Below, one piece after another: positions 45,731 through 55,143 of a DNA stretch of 64,000 nucleotides. The stretch is from Geodermatophilus aquaeductus (lineage in GTDB: Bacteria; Actinomycetota; Actinomycetes; Mycobacteriales; Geodermatophilaceae), in the NCBI RefSeq assembly GCF_900182545.1, contig NZ_FXTJ01000011.1:85429-149428 (forward strand). Reading direction: 5' to 3'. A program made the translations under genes and the position numbers. Numbering within the stretch: the first letter of the stretch is position 1; each line of letters begins with the position of its first letter. The notes under the pieces are model-generated. The model made no database searches, had not been told where the DNA came from, and saw only the letters and a list, made by a program, of their open reading frames with translations.

Positions 45731-45983
45731 GTTCGTCCGGGTACCGGAACGCCGCCGGGACCGACAGGTCCGCACGAGCGGCCGGGGTGCTGCTCGTCAG
45801 CTCCAGGGCCGTTCCGAGCAGGCCGTTCGTGTTCCCGATCTCGATCGGGTCACGCGGCGCCCCAGTGGTGGGGGGCGTGCGCGGCGCGGCGTGTCGCGGG
45901 GAGTGCGCCGTGGTCCGGTTCCGCCGCGTCCGGACACCCGGACCAGCGAGCCCGGCGCGACCGGGCCCACCCAGGGAGTCGAC

Positions 45984-47708
45984 GTGCAGCTCACGTCCCC
46001 ACCACGTCGCGCCCTCGGCCTCGCGGCCGCCGGCGTGCTCAGCCTCTCTCCGCTCGTGATCGGCCTGCCCGGCACCGCCGCGGCCGAGACCCTCGAGATC
46101 ATCTCCTTCGACGCCGACGAGACCGGCTCCGTCGAGGTCCCCCTGACCGGCTACTGCGCCATCGACTGGTGGGTCGTCGGCGGCTCCGGCGGTGCCGGCC
46201 ACGAGGACGGCGCCGCGGTCGCCGGCGCGCCCGGCGGCGAGATCCGCGGCCTGAGCGCCGTCACCGGCGGCGAGACCTTCACCTTCGCCGCGGGCACCGT
46301 CGGTGCCGACGCGGACGCCGACGGGGGCGGTGCCGGCGGGACCAACGCCGAGGACCCCGACCTCGACGGCGGGTCCGGCGGGGACCAGGTCGACGGCGAC
46401 GAGGTCGTCGTCGGCGGTGGCGGCGGCGGTGGTGCCGCGTCCGTGGTGCTCGGCCCCGACGGCTTCCGGCTCGTCGCGTACGGCGGTGACGGCGGCGGTG
46501 CCGAGGGCGGTGCGGGCGCCGGCGGGGGCGCCAACGTCGTCGACGCCGGCCTGGCCGACCAGGTGGACGGCGCGTACGACGCCGTCGGCTTCCACGGCCG
46601 CGTCGAGGGCCAGGTCCTCCCCTGCGAGCCCGTGGAGGAGGAGGTCGTCCTCACCGCGCCGCTCGCGCCCACCGGCCTCTCCGCCGTCGACGGCGACGGC
46701 CGGGTGACCGTCCGCTTCGACCCGACGTGGTCCGAGGACGAGAACGGCACCGACGCCGACACCTGGGAGTACAGCCTCGACGGCGTGCACTACCTGCCGG
46801 CCGACGCCGCGTGGGACGAGGGGTACCGCACGCAGGCCTTCACCCTCACCGGCCTCACCAACGGCACGACCTACGCGATCCGCGTCCGCGGGGTCAGCGA
46901 CCTGACCGGCACCGGCACGCCCAGCGAGCCGGTGGCGGCCCGCCCGTTCGTCGCCCCCGGCGCTCCCGGCGGCGTGACGGCCACCCCCGGCGTCGCCTCG
47001 GTGCGCGTCGGCTGGACGCCCGCTCCCAGCGCCGGCACCTACGGCATCGACCACTACGCCGTCGACCTGATCACGAGCGGCGGTGAGTTCGGCGACCGCA
47101 GCACGGTGTGCGAGGTGCCCGCCGGTGCGCCGCTGACCTGCCTCGTCGGGCTGCGGGCCGAGGCCGGTTACACCTACCGGGTCGTCGTGTCCGCCGTCGA
47201 CGGCGTCGGCCACAGCGGGACCGACTCCGCCGTCGTCCCGGTCGGCACCCCGGCCGCGCCGGCCGTCCCCTCGACCGTCCCGGCCTCGAACGGCGACCTC
47301 ACCCGCCCGGCCGGCCAGTCCGGCTCCGTGGCGGCCGGCTCGGCCGTCGAGGTCTCCGGCAGCGGCTACCTGCCCGGCTCCACCGTCAGCCTGATCGTGT
47401 ACTCGGCGCCGCAGGTGGTCGGCTCCGCGGTCGCCGACGGCAACGGCCGGTTCACCGTCACCGTCACCCTCCCGAAGGGCCTGGCGAACGGCGCGCACAC
47501 CCTGGTCGCCGCGGGCGTGGACCCCTCGGGCAACCCGCGGTTCCTGACGCTGCCCGTCACGGTCACCGGCGGCACCGCGACCGCGGCGGCCACCACCGGC
47601 GGCCTGGCCTACACCGGTGCCGACGTCGCCGTCCCGGCCCTCGGCGGCCTGGCGGCCCTGGCCGTCGGCGGCGGGCTGGTCGTCGCGGGGCGCCGCCGGC
47701 GCGCCTGA
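45984..47708 (+). CDS. Secreted cell-wall surface protein with LAYTG sorting signal and FN3 domains
   Basis: The 574-residue protein has a signal peptide (about 1-37, ending PGTAAA), a Gly/Asp-rich region (about 55-205), two fibronectin type III domains (about 212-305, PLAPTGLSAVDGDGRVTV; and about 310-410, APGAPGGVTATPGVASVRVGW), and an Ig-like repeat (about 430-535). The C-terminus has LAYTG at 541-545, a hydrophobic helix and the RRRRA tail, i.e. a class E sortase signal. It would be anchored covalently to the cell wall. GTG 45984 has GGGAG upstream. No sortase gene is in the window. Ligand unknown. Confidence 0.88.
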   Translation: MQLTSPPRRALGLAAAGVLSLSPLVIGLPGTAAAETLEIISFDADETGSVEVPLTGYCAIDWWVVGGSGGAGHEDGAAVAGAPGGEIRGLSAVTGGETFTFAAGTVGADADADGGGAGGTNAEDPDLDGGSGGDQVDGDEVVVGGGGGGGAASVVLGPDGFRLVAYGGDGGGAEGGAGAGGGANVVDAGLADQVDGAYDAVGFHGRVEGQVLPCEPVEEEVVLTAPLAPTGLSAVDGDGRVTVRFDPTWSEDENGTDADTWEYSLDGVHYLPADAAWDEGYRTQAFTLTGLTNGTTYAIRVRGVSDLTGTGTPSEPVAARPFVAPGAPGGVTATPGVASVRVGWTPAPSAGTYGIDHYAVDLITSGGEFGDRSTVCEVPAGAPLTCLVGLRAEAGYTYRVVVSAVDGVGHSGTDSAVVPVGTPAAPAVPSTVPASNGDLTRPAGQSGSVAAGSAVEVSGSGYLPGSTVSLIVYSAPQVVGSAVADGNGRFTVTVTLPKGLANGAHTLVAAGVDPSGNPRFLTLPVTVTGGTATAAATTGGLAYTGADVAVPALGGLAALAVGGGLVVAGRRRRA

Positions 47709-47720
47709 CCGCACCCCTCC

Positions 47721-47757
47721 CGGCGGCCGCCGTCCCCTCGCGGGGCGGCGGCCGCCG
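47721..47757 (+). terminator. Terminator after the surface protein gene
   Basis: CGGCGGCCGCC (47721-47731) pairs with GGCGGCCGCCG (47747-47757). Inner CCCC/GGGG extends the stem with one bulge. Confidence 0.75.
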
Positions 47758-47791
47758 TGCTGTCCGGCCCGGGTTCCGGTGAGGTGGAGCC

Positions 47792-49567
47792 GTGGACCGC
47801 CGCTCCGATGCCATGGACCCGACCGCCCACCCCCGCCCGCTGCTGCGCCGGCCGTGGCGCTCCCTCGACGGCGAGTGGCGGTTCGCCGCGGACCCCGACC
47901 TCACCGGCCGCCCCGGCACGGTGCGCTTCGACCGCACCATCCGCGTCCCCTACGCCCCCGAGACCCCGGCCAGCGGCGTGCACTGGACCGGCCCGCTGCA
48001 CCGCGCTTGGTACCGGCGCCCGCTGCCCGGCCGGCAGGGCGACCGCCGCACCGTGCTGCACCTCGGCGCCGTCGACCGGGTGTGCGACGTGTGGGTGGGC
48101 GGCGCGCACGTCGCCTCGCACGAGGGCGGCTACACGCCGTTCCGCGTCGACGTCACCGACTTCCTCGGCGACGGCGCCGACCTCGTCGTCCGCGCCGACG
48201 ACGACCCCCGCGACCTCGAGGCGCCGCGCGGCAAGCAGGACTGGCGCGACGAGCCGCACGAGATCTTCTACCCGCGCACCACCGGCATCTGGCGGACGCC
48301 GTGGCTGGAGTCCGTGGCGCGCGCCCACGTCACCGACGTCGTCTGGCGCGGCGACCCCCGGACGATGCGCGTCGACGTCCGCGCGGAGCTGTCGGTCCCC
48401 GTCACCGGGGCCCGCCTGCACCTGCGCCTGCGGCACGGCGACCGGCTGCTCGCCGACGACAGCGTCCGGGTCGACGGCGCGGTGGTCGAGCGGACCCTGC
48501 AGGTCGGCGACGGCGGCACCGACGACCGCTGGCACCTGACCTGGGAGCCGGGCCCGTCCCCGGTGGTCCTCGACGCCGAGCTGGCGCTGGTCGGTGACGA
48601 CGGCGAGGTGCTCGACGAGGTGGCGAGCTACACGGCGCTGCGCTCGGTCGAGGTCGACGACGGGCACCTGCTGGTCAACGGCCGCCCGGTGCCGCTGCGC
48701 CTGGTGCTCGACCAGGGCTACTGGCCGCACACCGGCGCCACCCCGCCCGACGTCGCCGCGCTGCGCCGCGACCTGGAGCTGACCCGCGCGCTGGGCTTCA
48801 CCGGCGTGCGCAAGCACCAGAAGACCGAGGACCCGCGCTGGCTCGCGCTCGCCGACCGCATGGGGCTGCTCGTCTGGGCGGAGATGCCCTCGGCCTACCG
48901 CCCCGGCCCGACGGCGGCCGCCCGGCTCCTGCGGGAGTGGGCCGACGTCGTGGCGGCCCACCGCGGGCACCCGAGCGTGGTCGCCTGGGTGCCGCTCAAC
49001 GAGTCGTGGGGCGTGCAGGAGGCGGCCACCGACCGCGCCCAGCGCGGCCTGCTCACCGCGCTGGCCGCCACCGCCGACGCCCTCGACGGCACCCGCCCGG
49101 TCTCGGCCAACGACGGCTGGGAGGCCCTCGGCGGGCAGGTCCTCGGCGTGCACGACTACGAGCAGGACCCGGCCGTGCTGGCCGCCCGCTACGCCACCGC
49201 CGCCGACCTCGAGCGCCTGGCCACCGGACGCCGTCCCGACGGCCACCTGGCCGACCTCGACCGCGCGGGCGTCGCCGGGCGGGCCGTCGTCCTGTCGGAG
49301 TTCGGCGGGATCGCCCTGAACGCCGGGACCTCCGACGACCCCGGCCGCACCGAGCCGTGGGGCTACGCCGACGCCCGCTCGCCGGAGGACCTGCTCGAGC
49401 GCTACCGCGCCCAGTGGGCGGCGGTGCACGCGAGCAGCGCCCTGGCCGGCGCCTGCTGGACGCAGCTCACCGACACCTACCAGGAGGTCAACGGGCTGCT
49501 GACCGCCGACCGGGTGCCCAAGTGCGACGTCGAGGCGTTCCGGCGGGCCACGGTCGGCGAGGTGTGA
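47792..49567 (+). CDS. Glycoside hydrolase family 2 protein
   Basis: The 591-residue enzyme has the GH2 layout: a sugar-binding jelly roll (PWRSLDGEWRFAADPDL to GGYTPFRVDVTDFLG), an Ig-like sandwich, and a TIM barrel. The acid/base Glu is in AWVPLNESWGVQ. The nucleophile is Glu503 in VVLSEFGGI. The short length is close to bacterial GH2 beta-galactosidase/mannosidase/glucuronidase relatives. There is no signal peptide, so it is cytosolic. The start could also be ATG 47813. It may act on oligosaccharides imported by the neighbouring transporters, but specificity is unknown. Confidence 0.92.
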   Translation: MDRRSDAMDPTAHPRPLLRRPWRSLDGEWRFAADPDLTGRPGTVRFDRTIRVPYAPETPASGVHWTGPLHRAWYRRPLPGRQGDRRTVLHLGAVDRVCDVWVGGAHVASHEGGYTPFRVDVTDFLGDGADLVVRADDDPRDLEAPRGKQDWRDEPHEIFYPRTTGIWRTPWLESVARAHVTDVVWRGDPRTMRVDVRAELSVPVTGARLHLRLRHGDRLLADDSVRVDGAVVERTLQVGDGGTDDRWHLTWEPGPSPVVLDAELALVGDDGEVLDEVASYTALRSVEVDDGHLLVNGRPVPLRLVLDQGYWPHTGATPPDVAALRRDLELTRALGFTGVRKHQKTEDPRWLALADRMGLLVWAEMPSAYRPGPTAAARLLREWADVVAAHRGHPSVVAWVPLNESWGVQEAATDRAQRGLLTALAATADALDGTRPVSANDGWEALGGQVLGVHDYEQDPAVLAARYATAADLERLATGRRPDGHLADLDRAGVAGRAVVLSEFGGIALNAGTSDDPGRTEPWGYADARSPEDLLERYRAQWAAVHASSALAGACWTQLTDTYQEVNGLLTADRVPKCDVEAFRRATVGEV

Positions 49568-49568
49568 C

Positions 49569-49599
49569 GCGGTGATCACGGCCGGGCAACGATCACCGC
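49569..49599 (+). terminator. Terminator after the GH2 gene
   Basis: GCGGTGATC (49569-49577) pairs with GATCACCGC (49591-49599). It lies right after the stop codon. Confidence 0.65.
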
Positions 49600-49684
49600 C
49601 TCGACCTGCGGAACCCACCGGGCCGGGCCAGTGTCGGCACCGAGACGCCCCACCCCAGCTGCCAGTCGAGCTCCGGAGGTCCCC

Positions 49685-51208
49685 GTGCGCACGAACCGGC
49701 TCCTGCCCCTCGCCGCGGCAGCGGCCCTGCTCCTGTCCGCCTGCGGCGGCGGGGAGAGCGTCGACACCGGGGGAGGGGGAGGGGGCGGCGACGACGTGCT
49801 CATCGCGGCGGTCAGCGCCGAGCCCGACCAGTTCGACCCGCACGTCACCAACGCCTACGCGAGCTTCCAGGTGCTGGAGAACGTGTACGACACCCTCGTC
49901 GTCCCCAGCGCCGAGGACCTCACCATGCAGCCGAGCCTGGCCGAGTCCTGGACCACCAGCCCCGACGGCCTGAGCTGGACGTTCACCCTCCGCGACGGCG
50001 TTCCCTTCCACGACGGCAGCGAGTTCGACTCCGCCGACGTCGTCTACAGCTTCAACCGGATCATCGACGAGGAGCTGACCAACGCCTACCGGTTCGCCAC
50101 CGTCTCCGACGTCACCGCGCCCGACCCGCGGACCGTTGTCGTCACGCTGACCGAACCCACGCCGAACCTGCTCGCGCAGATCGGCTCGTTCAAGGGCATG
50201 GCGATCGTCTCGGAGAACGCCGCCGAGGAGTTCGACCTGCAGAGCGAGGCCAACGGCACCGGCCCGTTCCGGCTGGAGAGCTCCGACGCCAACGCCACCG
50301 TGCTCACCGCGTTCGACGAGCACTGGGGCGGGGCGCCGAGCATCGACGGCGTCGAGTTCCGCTACATCACCGAGCCGACGGCGGCGCTGACCGCGCTGCG
50401 CAACGGCGAGATCCAGTGGACCGACAACGTGCCGCCGCAGAACGTCGCCGACCTCGAGGGTGACGACGAGGTGGAGCTCGGCTCGGTCACCAGCGTCGAG
50501 TACTTCTACATGTCCATGAACTACGCGGTCCCGCCGTTCGACAACCGCGACGTCCGCCGCGCCATCGCCACCGCCGTCGACCGCGAGGAGGTCACGCAGG
50601 CCGCCCGGTTCGGCGCCGCGCAGCCCAACCAGACGGCGATCCCGCAGGGCAGCCCCTGGTACCTGGACTACGCGCCGTTCACCCCGGACCAGGAGGCCGC
50701 CCGCCAGCTGCTCGAGCAGGCCGGCGTGCAGACGCCGATCACGATGGGCCTGATGGTCACCGACGAGTCCCCGGAGACGGTGGCCGCCGCCCAGGTGATC
50801 GCCAGCCAGCTCGAGCCGATCGGGATCGACGTGGAGATCCAGGAGGAGGACCTGGCCACCTGGCTCGACCGGCAGTCCGAGGGCGAGTTCGACGCCTTCA
50901 TGCTCAGCTGGATCGGCAACATCGACCCGGCCGACTTCTACGAGAACCAGCACCTGTCCACCGGCGGCAGCAACTACCAGGGCTACAGCAACCCGCAGGT
51001 CGACGACCTGCTCTCCCGGGCCGCCACCGAGCCCGACCAGGCCGCCCGCAAGGCCCTCTACGACCAGGCCGCGCAGCTCGTCGTCGACGACGTCAGCTAC
51101 CTGTACCTCTACAACCCCGACGAGGTGCAGGCCTGGGCGCCGGGGCTCACCGGCTACCAGGTGCGGGCAGACGCCGCGATCGACTTCCAGAACGTGGAGC
51201 TGCCCTGA
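49685..51208 (+). CDS. Peptide ABC transporter binding lipoprotein, family 5 (OppA/DppA)
   Basis: The 507-residue protein has a lipoprotein signal (LLPLAAAAALLLSAC, Cys20) followed by a Gly-rich linker. The mature part has family 5 patterns: SAEPDQFDPHVTNAY, LAESWTTSPDGLSWTFTLRDGVPFHDG, DSADVVYSFNRIID and NYAVPPFDNRDVRRAIATAVDRE. It binds oligo- or dipeptides or similar ligands. GTG 49685 has GGAGG upstream. It heads a five-gene operon with tight overlaps. Confidence 0.95.
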   Translation: MRTNRLLPLAAAAALLLSACGGGESVDTGGGGGGGDDVLIAAVSAEPDQFDPHVTNAYASFQVLENVYDTLVVPSAEDLTMQPSLAESWTTSPDGLSWTFTLRDGVPFHDGSEFDSADVVYSFNRIIDEELTNAYRFATVSDVTAPDPRTVVVTLTEPTPNLLAQIGSFKGMAIVSENAAEEFDLQSEANGTGPFRLESSDANATVLTAFDEHWGGAPSIDGVEFRYITEPTAALTALRNGEIQWTDNVPPQNVADLEGDDEVELGSVTSVEYFYMSMNYAVPPFDNRDVRRAIATAVDREEVTQAARFGAAQPNQTAIPQGSPWYLDYAPFTPDQEAARQLLEQAGVQTPITMGLMVTDESPETVAAAQVIASQLEPIGIDVEIQEEDLATWLDRQSEGEFDAFMLSWIGNIDPADFYENQHLSTGGSNYQGYSNPQVDDLLSRAATEPDQAARKALYDQAAQLVVDDVSYLYLYNPDEVQAWAPGLTGYQVRADAAIDFQNVELP

Positions 51209-52149
51209 GCGGCTACCTGCTCCGGCGGGCCGGCCAGGCCGTCGTCGTCCTGGCCGGTGTGAGCGTCCTGGTCTTCTCCCTGATCCACATGGTGCGGGGG
51301 GACCCGGTCCGGCTGGCGCTGGGCACGCGGTACTCCCAGGAGACCTACGACGCCCTGCGGGAGCGCAGCGGGCTGGACCTGCCCCTGGTCCAGCAGTACC
51401 TCACCTGGGCCGGGCGTGCGGTGACCGGTGACCTGGGGGTCAGCTTCCGCAGCGGGGACACCGTCACCTCGCTGATCGGCGAGCGGCTGCCGGCCACCCT
51501 GACCCTCGCGCTGGCTGCGCTGGTGGTGGCGCTGGTCATCGCGCTGCCCCTGGGGATGCTGTCGGCCCTGCACCCGCGCTCGCTGATCGACCGGGTGGCC
51601 ACCGTGGTCAGCCAGATCGGCATCTCGGTGCCCGACTTCTGGCTGTCGATCATGCTGATCCTGCTGTTCGCCGGGGTGCTGGGCTGGCTGCCGTCGGGCG
51701 GCTACGTGCCGTTGACCGAGGACCCGCTGGGCTGGCTGCAGCGGCTGGTCCTGCCCGCGATCGCCGTCGGCGTCGTCTCCGGCTCGGTCATCACGCGGTT
51801 CGTCCGGTCGAGCATGCTCGAGGCGCTGGGGCAGGACCACGTGCGCACCGCGCAGGCCAAGGGCGTCCCGACCCGCCAGGTGCTCACCTGGCACGTGCTG
51901 CGCAACGCGCTGCTGCCGCTGGTCACCGTCACCGGCGTGCAGCTGGCCTACCTGCTCTCCGGCGTCGTCGTCGTGGAGATCGTCTTCTCCTGGCCCGGGC
52001 TCGGGCAGCTGGCCTACCAGGCCGTGCGCGACCGCGACTTCCCCGTGCTGCAGGGCTCCGTCCTGCTCTTCGCCCTGGTCTTCCTCGTCATCAACCTGCT
52101 GGTGGACCTGCTCTACAGCCGCATCGACCCGAGGATCGCCCGCCGATGA
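51205..52149 (+). CDS. Peptide ABC permease, DppB type, with probable CTG start
   Basis: The 314-residue permease has six helices, GLDLPLVQQYLTWAGRAVTGDLG and the EAA motif (AQAKGVPTRQVLTWHVLRNALLPL). No ATG, GTG or TTG allows the full first helix. From CTG 51205 the protein reads LSGYLLRRAGQAVVVLAGVS, the normal DppB opening. This CTG overlaps the previous stop as CTGA, mimicking the GTGA overlaps of its neighbours. The next start, GTG 51259, would delete most of helix 1. I therefore use CTG 51205. Confidence 0.88.
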   Translation: MSGYLLRRAGQAVVVLAGVSVLVFSLIHMVRGDPVRLALGTRYSQETYDALRERSGLDLPLVQQYLTWAGRAVTGDLGVSFRSGDTVTSLIGERLPATLTLALAALVVALVIALPLGMLSALHPRSLIDRVATVVSQIGISVPDFWLSIMLILLFAGVLGWLPSGGYVPLTEDPLGWLQRLVLPAIAVGVVSGSVITRFVRSSMLEALGQDHVRTAQAKGVPTRQVLTWHVLRNALLPLVTVTGVQLAYLLSGVVVVEIVFSWPGLGQLAYQAVRDRDFPVLQGSVLLFALVFLVINLLVDLLYSRIDPRIARR

Positions 52150-53084
52150 CGCAGCTGCCCGCGCCGGGCGCCACCCCGGCCGCACCCCCGCCCGCCGAGC
52201 CCCTGCCGACGACGACGCCGGCGCGTCCGCGGTGGCGGGAGACGCTCGGGCTGCTCGCCCGCAACCCCACGGCCGCCGTGTCGGCCACCGTGCTGGTCCT
52301 CATCGTGCTGGTCGCCGTCTTCGACGAGACGCTCGCGCCCTACGGCCCCAACGAGCAGGACCCGTCGCTGCAGCTGCAGCCGCCGAGCCGGGACCACCCG
52401 TTCGGCACCGACGAGTTCGGCCGCGACGTGTTCAGCCGGGTCATCCTCGGGGCGGGGACGTCGCTGCGGGTCGGCTTCCTGTCCGTCGCGTTCGCCCTCG
52501 TGGTGGGCACGCTCATCGGCCTGGTGGCCGGCTACTACGGCCGGTGGGTCGACGACACCCTCATGCGGCTGATGGACGTGCTGTTCGCCTTCCCCGCGGT
52601 GCTGCTGGCCATCGCCATCGTGGCCATCCGCGGCGCGGGCCCGGCCAACGCGATCCTCGCCATCGGCATCGTCTACGTGCCGATCTTCGCGCGGGTCACC
52701 CGGGCCAGCGTGCTCGGCGTGCGCGAGGAGGTGTACGTGCGGGCCTCGCGGTCGGTCGGGGCCTCGGACTGGCGGCTGATCACCCGGCACGTGCTGCCCA
52801 ACGCCGCGCCGCCGATCATCGTGCAGACCTCGGTCAGCCTGGCCTTCGCGGTGCTCGCCGAGGCCGCGCTGTCCTTCCTCGGCCTGGGCCCGCGCCGGCC
52901 GAACCCGTCGTGGGGGCTGATGCTGGCCGACGGCCGCGGCTTCATCGAGCAGGCCTGGTGGTACGCCGTCTTCCCCGGCCTGGCGATCGTCGTCACGGTG
53001 CTGTGCTTCAACCTGCTCGGCGACGGGCTGCGCGACGTCCTCGACCCGCGCCAGCGCACGCTCATGGCCGGGGGCGGGCGGTGA
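52146..53084 (+). CDS. Peptide ABC permease, DppC type
   Basis: The 312-residue permease has a Pro-rich N-terminus, helix 1 at NPTAAVSATVLVLIVLVAVF, and the family motif HPFGTDEFGRDVFSRVILGAG. The EAA region VRASRSVGASDWRLITRHVLPNA contacts the ATPases. ATG 52146 overlaps the previous stop (ATGA). Confidence 0.95.
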   Translation: MTQLPAPGATPAAPPPAEPLPTTTPARPRWRETLGLLARNPTAAVSATVLVLIVLVAVFDETLAPYGPNEQDPSLQLQPPSRDHPFGTDEFGRDVFSRVILGAGTSLRVGFLSVAFALVVGTLIGLVAGYYGRWVDDTLMRLMDVLFAFPAVLLAIAIVAIRGAGPANAILAIGIVYVPIFARVTRASVLGVREEVYVRASRSVGASDWRLITRHVLPNAAPPIIVQTSVSLAFAVLAEAALSFLGLGPRRPNPSWGLMLADGRGFIEQAWWYAVFPGLAIVVTVLCFNLLGDGLRDVLDPRQRTLMAGGGR

Positions 53085-54079
53085 CGGCTCCCCTCCTGGA
53101 GGTCGAGGACCTGCGGGTGGACCTGCGCACCCCGCGCGGGACCGCCCACGTGGTCAACGGGCTGAGCTACACCGTCGGCCCGGGGGAGACCGTCGCCGTC
53201 GTCGGGGAGTCCGGCAGCGGCAAGAGCGTCTCGGTGCTCGCGCTGCTCGGCCTGCTGCCCGAGCGCACGGCCACGGTGACCGGCCGCGCGCTGCTGCAGG
53301 GCGAGGACCTGCTGACCATGGCGCCCGAGCGGCTGCGGCGGGTCCGCGGCCCCGGCGTCGGCATGGTGTTCCAGGACCCGATGACCTCGCTCAACCCGGT
53401 GCTCACCGTGGGGCGGCAGCTCACCGAGGGCCTCCGCGCGCACGGGCCGGTGTCCAAGGCGGCGGCCCGCGCGCGGGCGGTGGAGCTGCTCGGCGAGGTG
53501 GGCCTGCCCGACCCCGGCCGCGCGGTGGACCGCTATCCGCACGAGCTGTCGGGCGGGATGCGCCAGCGGGTGGTCATCGCGATGGCGCTGGCCAACTCCC
53601 CGGCGCTGCTCGTCGCCGACGAGGCGACGACGGCGCTGGACGTGACGGTGCAGGCGCAGATCATCGACCTGGTCGAGCGGCTGCAGGCCGAGCAGGGCAC
53701 CGGCGTCATCTGGATCACCCACGACCTCGGCGTCGTCGCCGGCATCGCCGACCGGGTGCTGGTCATGTACGGCGGGCGCTGCGTGGAGGACGGCACGGTC
53801 GACGACGTCCTCGAGCGGCCGGTGCACCCCTACACGCGGGGCCTGCTCGGCGCGCTGCCCGACCTCGCCACGGCCGACGACGCCGACCTGGCCACCATCC
53901 CCGGCACCCCGCCGGCCCCCACCGACCTGCCCGCCGGCTGCGTGTTCTGGCCGCGCTGCCCGGTGCGCGGGGACGCCCGCTGCGAGACCGAGCAGCCCCC
54001 GCTGGCCGTCGTCGGAGCGGGTGGCGGCGAGCTGCCGCACCGGGCGGCCACCTGGTGCGCGGAGGGGGAGGCGTCGTGA
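53081..54079 (+). CDS. Peptide ABC ATPase, DppD type
   Basis: The 332-residue ATPase has Walker [28 protein letters not shown] (Q loop), [15 protein letters not shown] (signature), [18 protein letters not shown] (Walker B) and [15 protein letters not shown]. The C-terminal oligopeptide-type Cys motif is seen in [18 protein letters not shown] 53081 overlaps the permease stop. Confidence 0.95.
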   Translation: MTAPLLEVEDLRVDLRTPRGTAHVVNGLSYTVGPGETVAVVGESGSGKSVSVLALLGLLPERTATVTGRALLQGEDLLTMAPERLRRVRGPGVGMVFQDPMTSLNPVLTVGRQLTEGLRAHGPVSKAAARARAVELLGEVGLPDPGRAVDRYPHELSGGMRQRVVIAMALANSPALLVADEATTALDVTVQAQIIDLVERLQAEQGTGVIWITHDLGVVAGIADRVLVMYGGRCVEDGTVDDVLERPVHPYTRGLLGALPDLATADDADLATIPGTPPAPTDLPAGCVFWPRCPVRGDARCETEQPPLAVVGAGGGELPHRAATWCAEGEAS

Positions 54080-55143
54080 CGTCACCGGCCGAGCAGGAGG
54101 TGCTGGTCTCCGCGCGCGGGCTCGAGGTGCACTTCCCGGTCCGCTCGGGCGGGGCGCTGCGCCGCACCACCGGTGCGCTGCGCGCCGTCGACGGCGTGGA
54201 CCTCGACGTGTACCGCGGCGAGACGCTGGGCCTGGTGGGGGAGTCCGGCTGCGGCAAGTCCACGCTGGGCAACGCGCTGCTGCGGCTGGTCCCGCCGACC
54301 GGGGGCACGGTGACCTTCGACGGCCTCGACGTCACCGCGATGGGCCGCAAGCAGCTGCGGGAGCTGCGCCGCCGGGCCGGGATGGTGTTCCAGGACCCGT
54401 TCGCCTCGCTCGACCCGCGGCGCACCGTCGCGCAGACGGTGTCCGAGCCGCTGGAGGTGCACGGCCTGCACCCCGGCCGGCAGGCCCGCGCGGCCCGGGT
54501 ACGCGAGCTGCTGGAGCTGGTCGGCCTCGACGCGGGGGTCGCCGCGCGCTACCCGCACGAGTTCTCCGGCGGTCAGCGGCAGCGGGTGGGCATCGCCCGG
54601 GCGCTCGCCGGCGAGCCGGACTTCCTGGTGTGCGACGAGGCGATCGCCTCGCTCGACGTCAGCGTGCAGGCCCAGGTGCTCAACCTGCTGCGCCGGCTGC
54701 AGCGCCAGCTCGGGCTCACGCTGCTGTTCATCTCCCACGACCTGTCCGCGGTGCGGCACGTCTCCGACCGGATCGCGGTCATGTACCTGGGCCGGGTGGT
54801 CGAGGTCGGGCCCGCGGCCGCCGTCGCCGCCGAGCCGCAGATGCCCTACGCGCGGGCGCTGCTGTCGGCGGTTCCGGTGCCGCACCCGGAGCTCGAGCGG
54901 TCGCGACAGCGGATCGTGCTGCGCGGCGACGTGCCCTCGCCGGCGCGGGTCCCCAGCGGCTGCCGGTTCCGCACCCGCTGCCCCGACGTCTTCGAGCCCT
55001 GTCCCGACGTCGACCCGGTGCTGCAGCCGGTCGGGTCGGCGCCCGGGCACCTCGCCGCCTGCCACCTGCACGGCGTCGTCGGCGCTCCCGTGCAGCGGGC
55101 CGAACCCGGGGCGCCGGTGGGCGCCGGCGACCCCGCGAGCTAG
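54076..55143 (+). CDS. Peptide ABC ATPase, DppF type
   Basis: The 355-residue ATPase has Walker [60 protein letters not shown] and [18 protein letters not shown]. The C-terminal [17 protein letters not shown] is the oligopeptide transporter Cys motif. GTG 54076 overlaps the DppD stop. Its own stop shares CTAG with the convergent helicase gene. Confidence 0.95.
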   Translation: MTSPAEQEVLVSARGLEVHFPVRSGGALRRTTGALRAVDGVDLDVYRGETLGLVGESGCGKSTLGNALLRLVPPTGGTVTFDGLDVTAMGRKQLRELRRRAGMVFQDPFASLDPRRTVAQTVSEPLEVHGLHPGRQARAARVRELLELVGLDAGVAARYPHEFSGGQRQRVGIARALAGEPDFLVCDEAIASLDVSVQAQVLNLLRRLQRQLGLTLLFISHDLSAVRHVSDRIAVMYLGRVVEVGPAAAVAAEPQMPYARALLSAVPVPHPELERSRQRIVLRGDVPSPARVPSGCRFRTRCPDVFEPCPDVDPVLQPVGSAPGHLAACHLHGVVGAPVQRAEPGAPVGAGDPAS

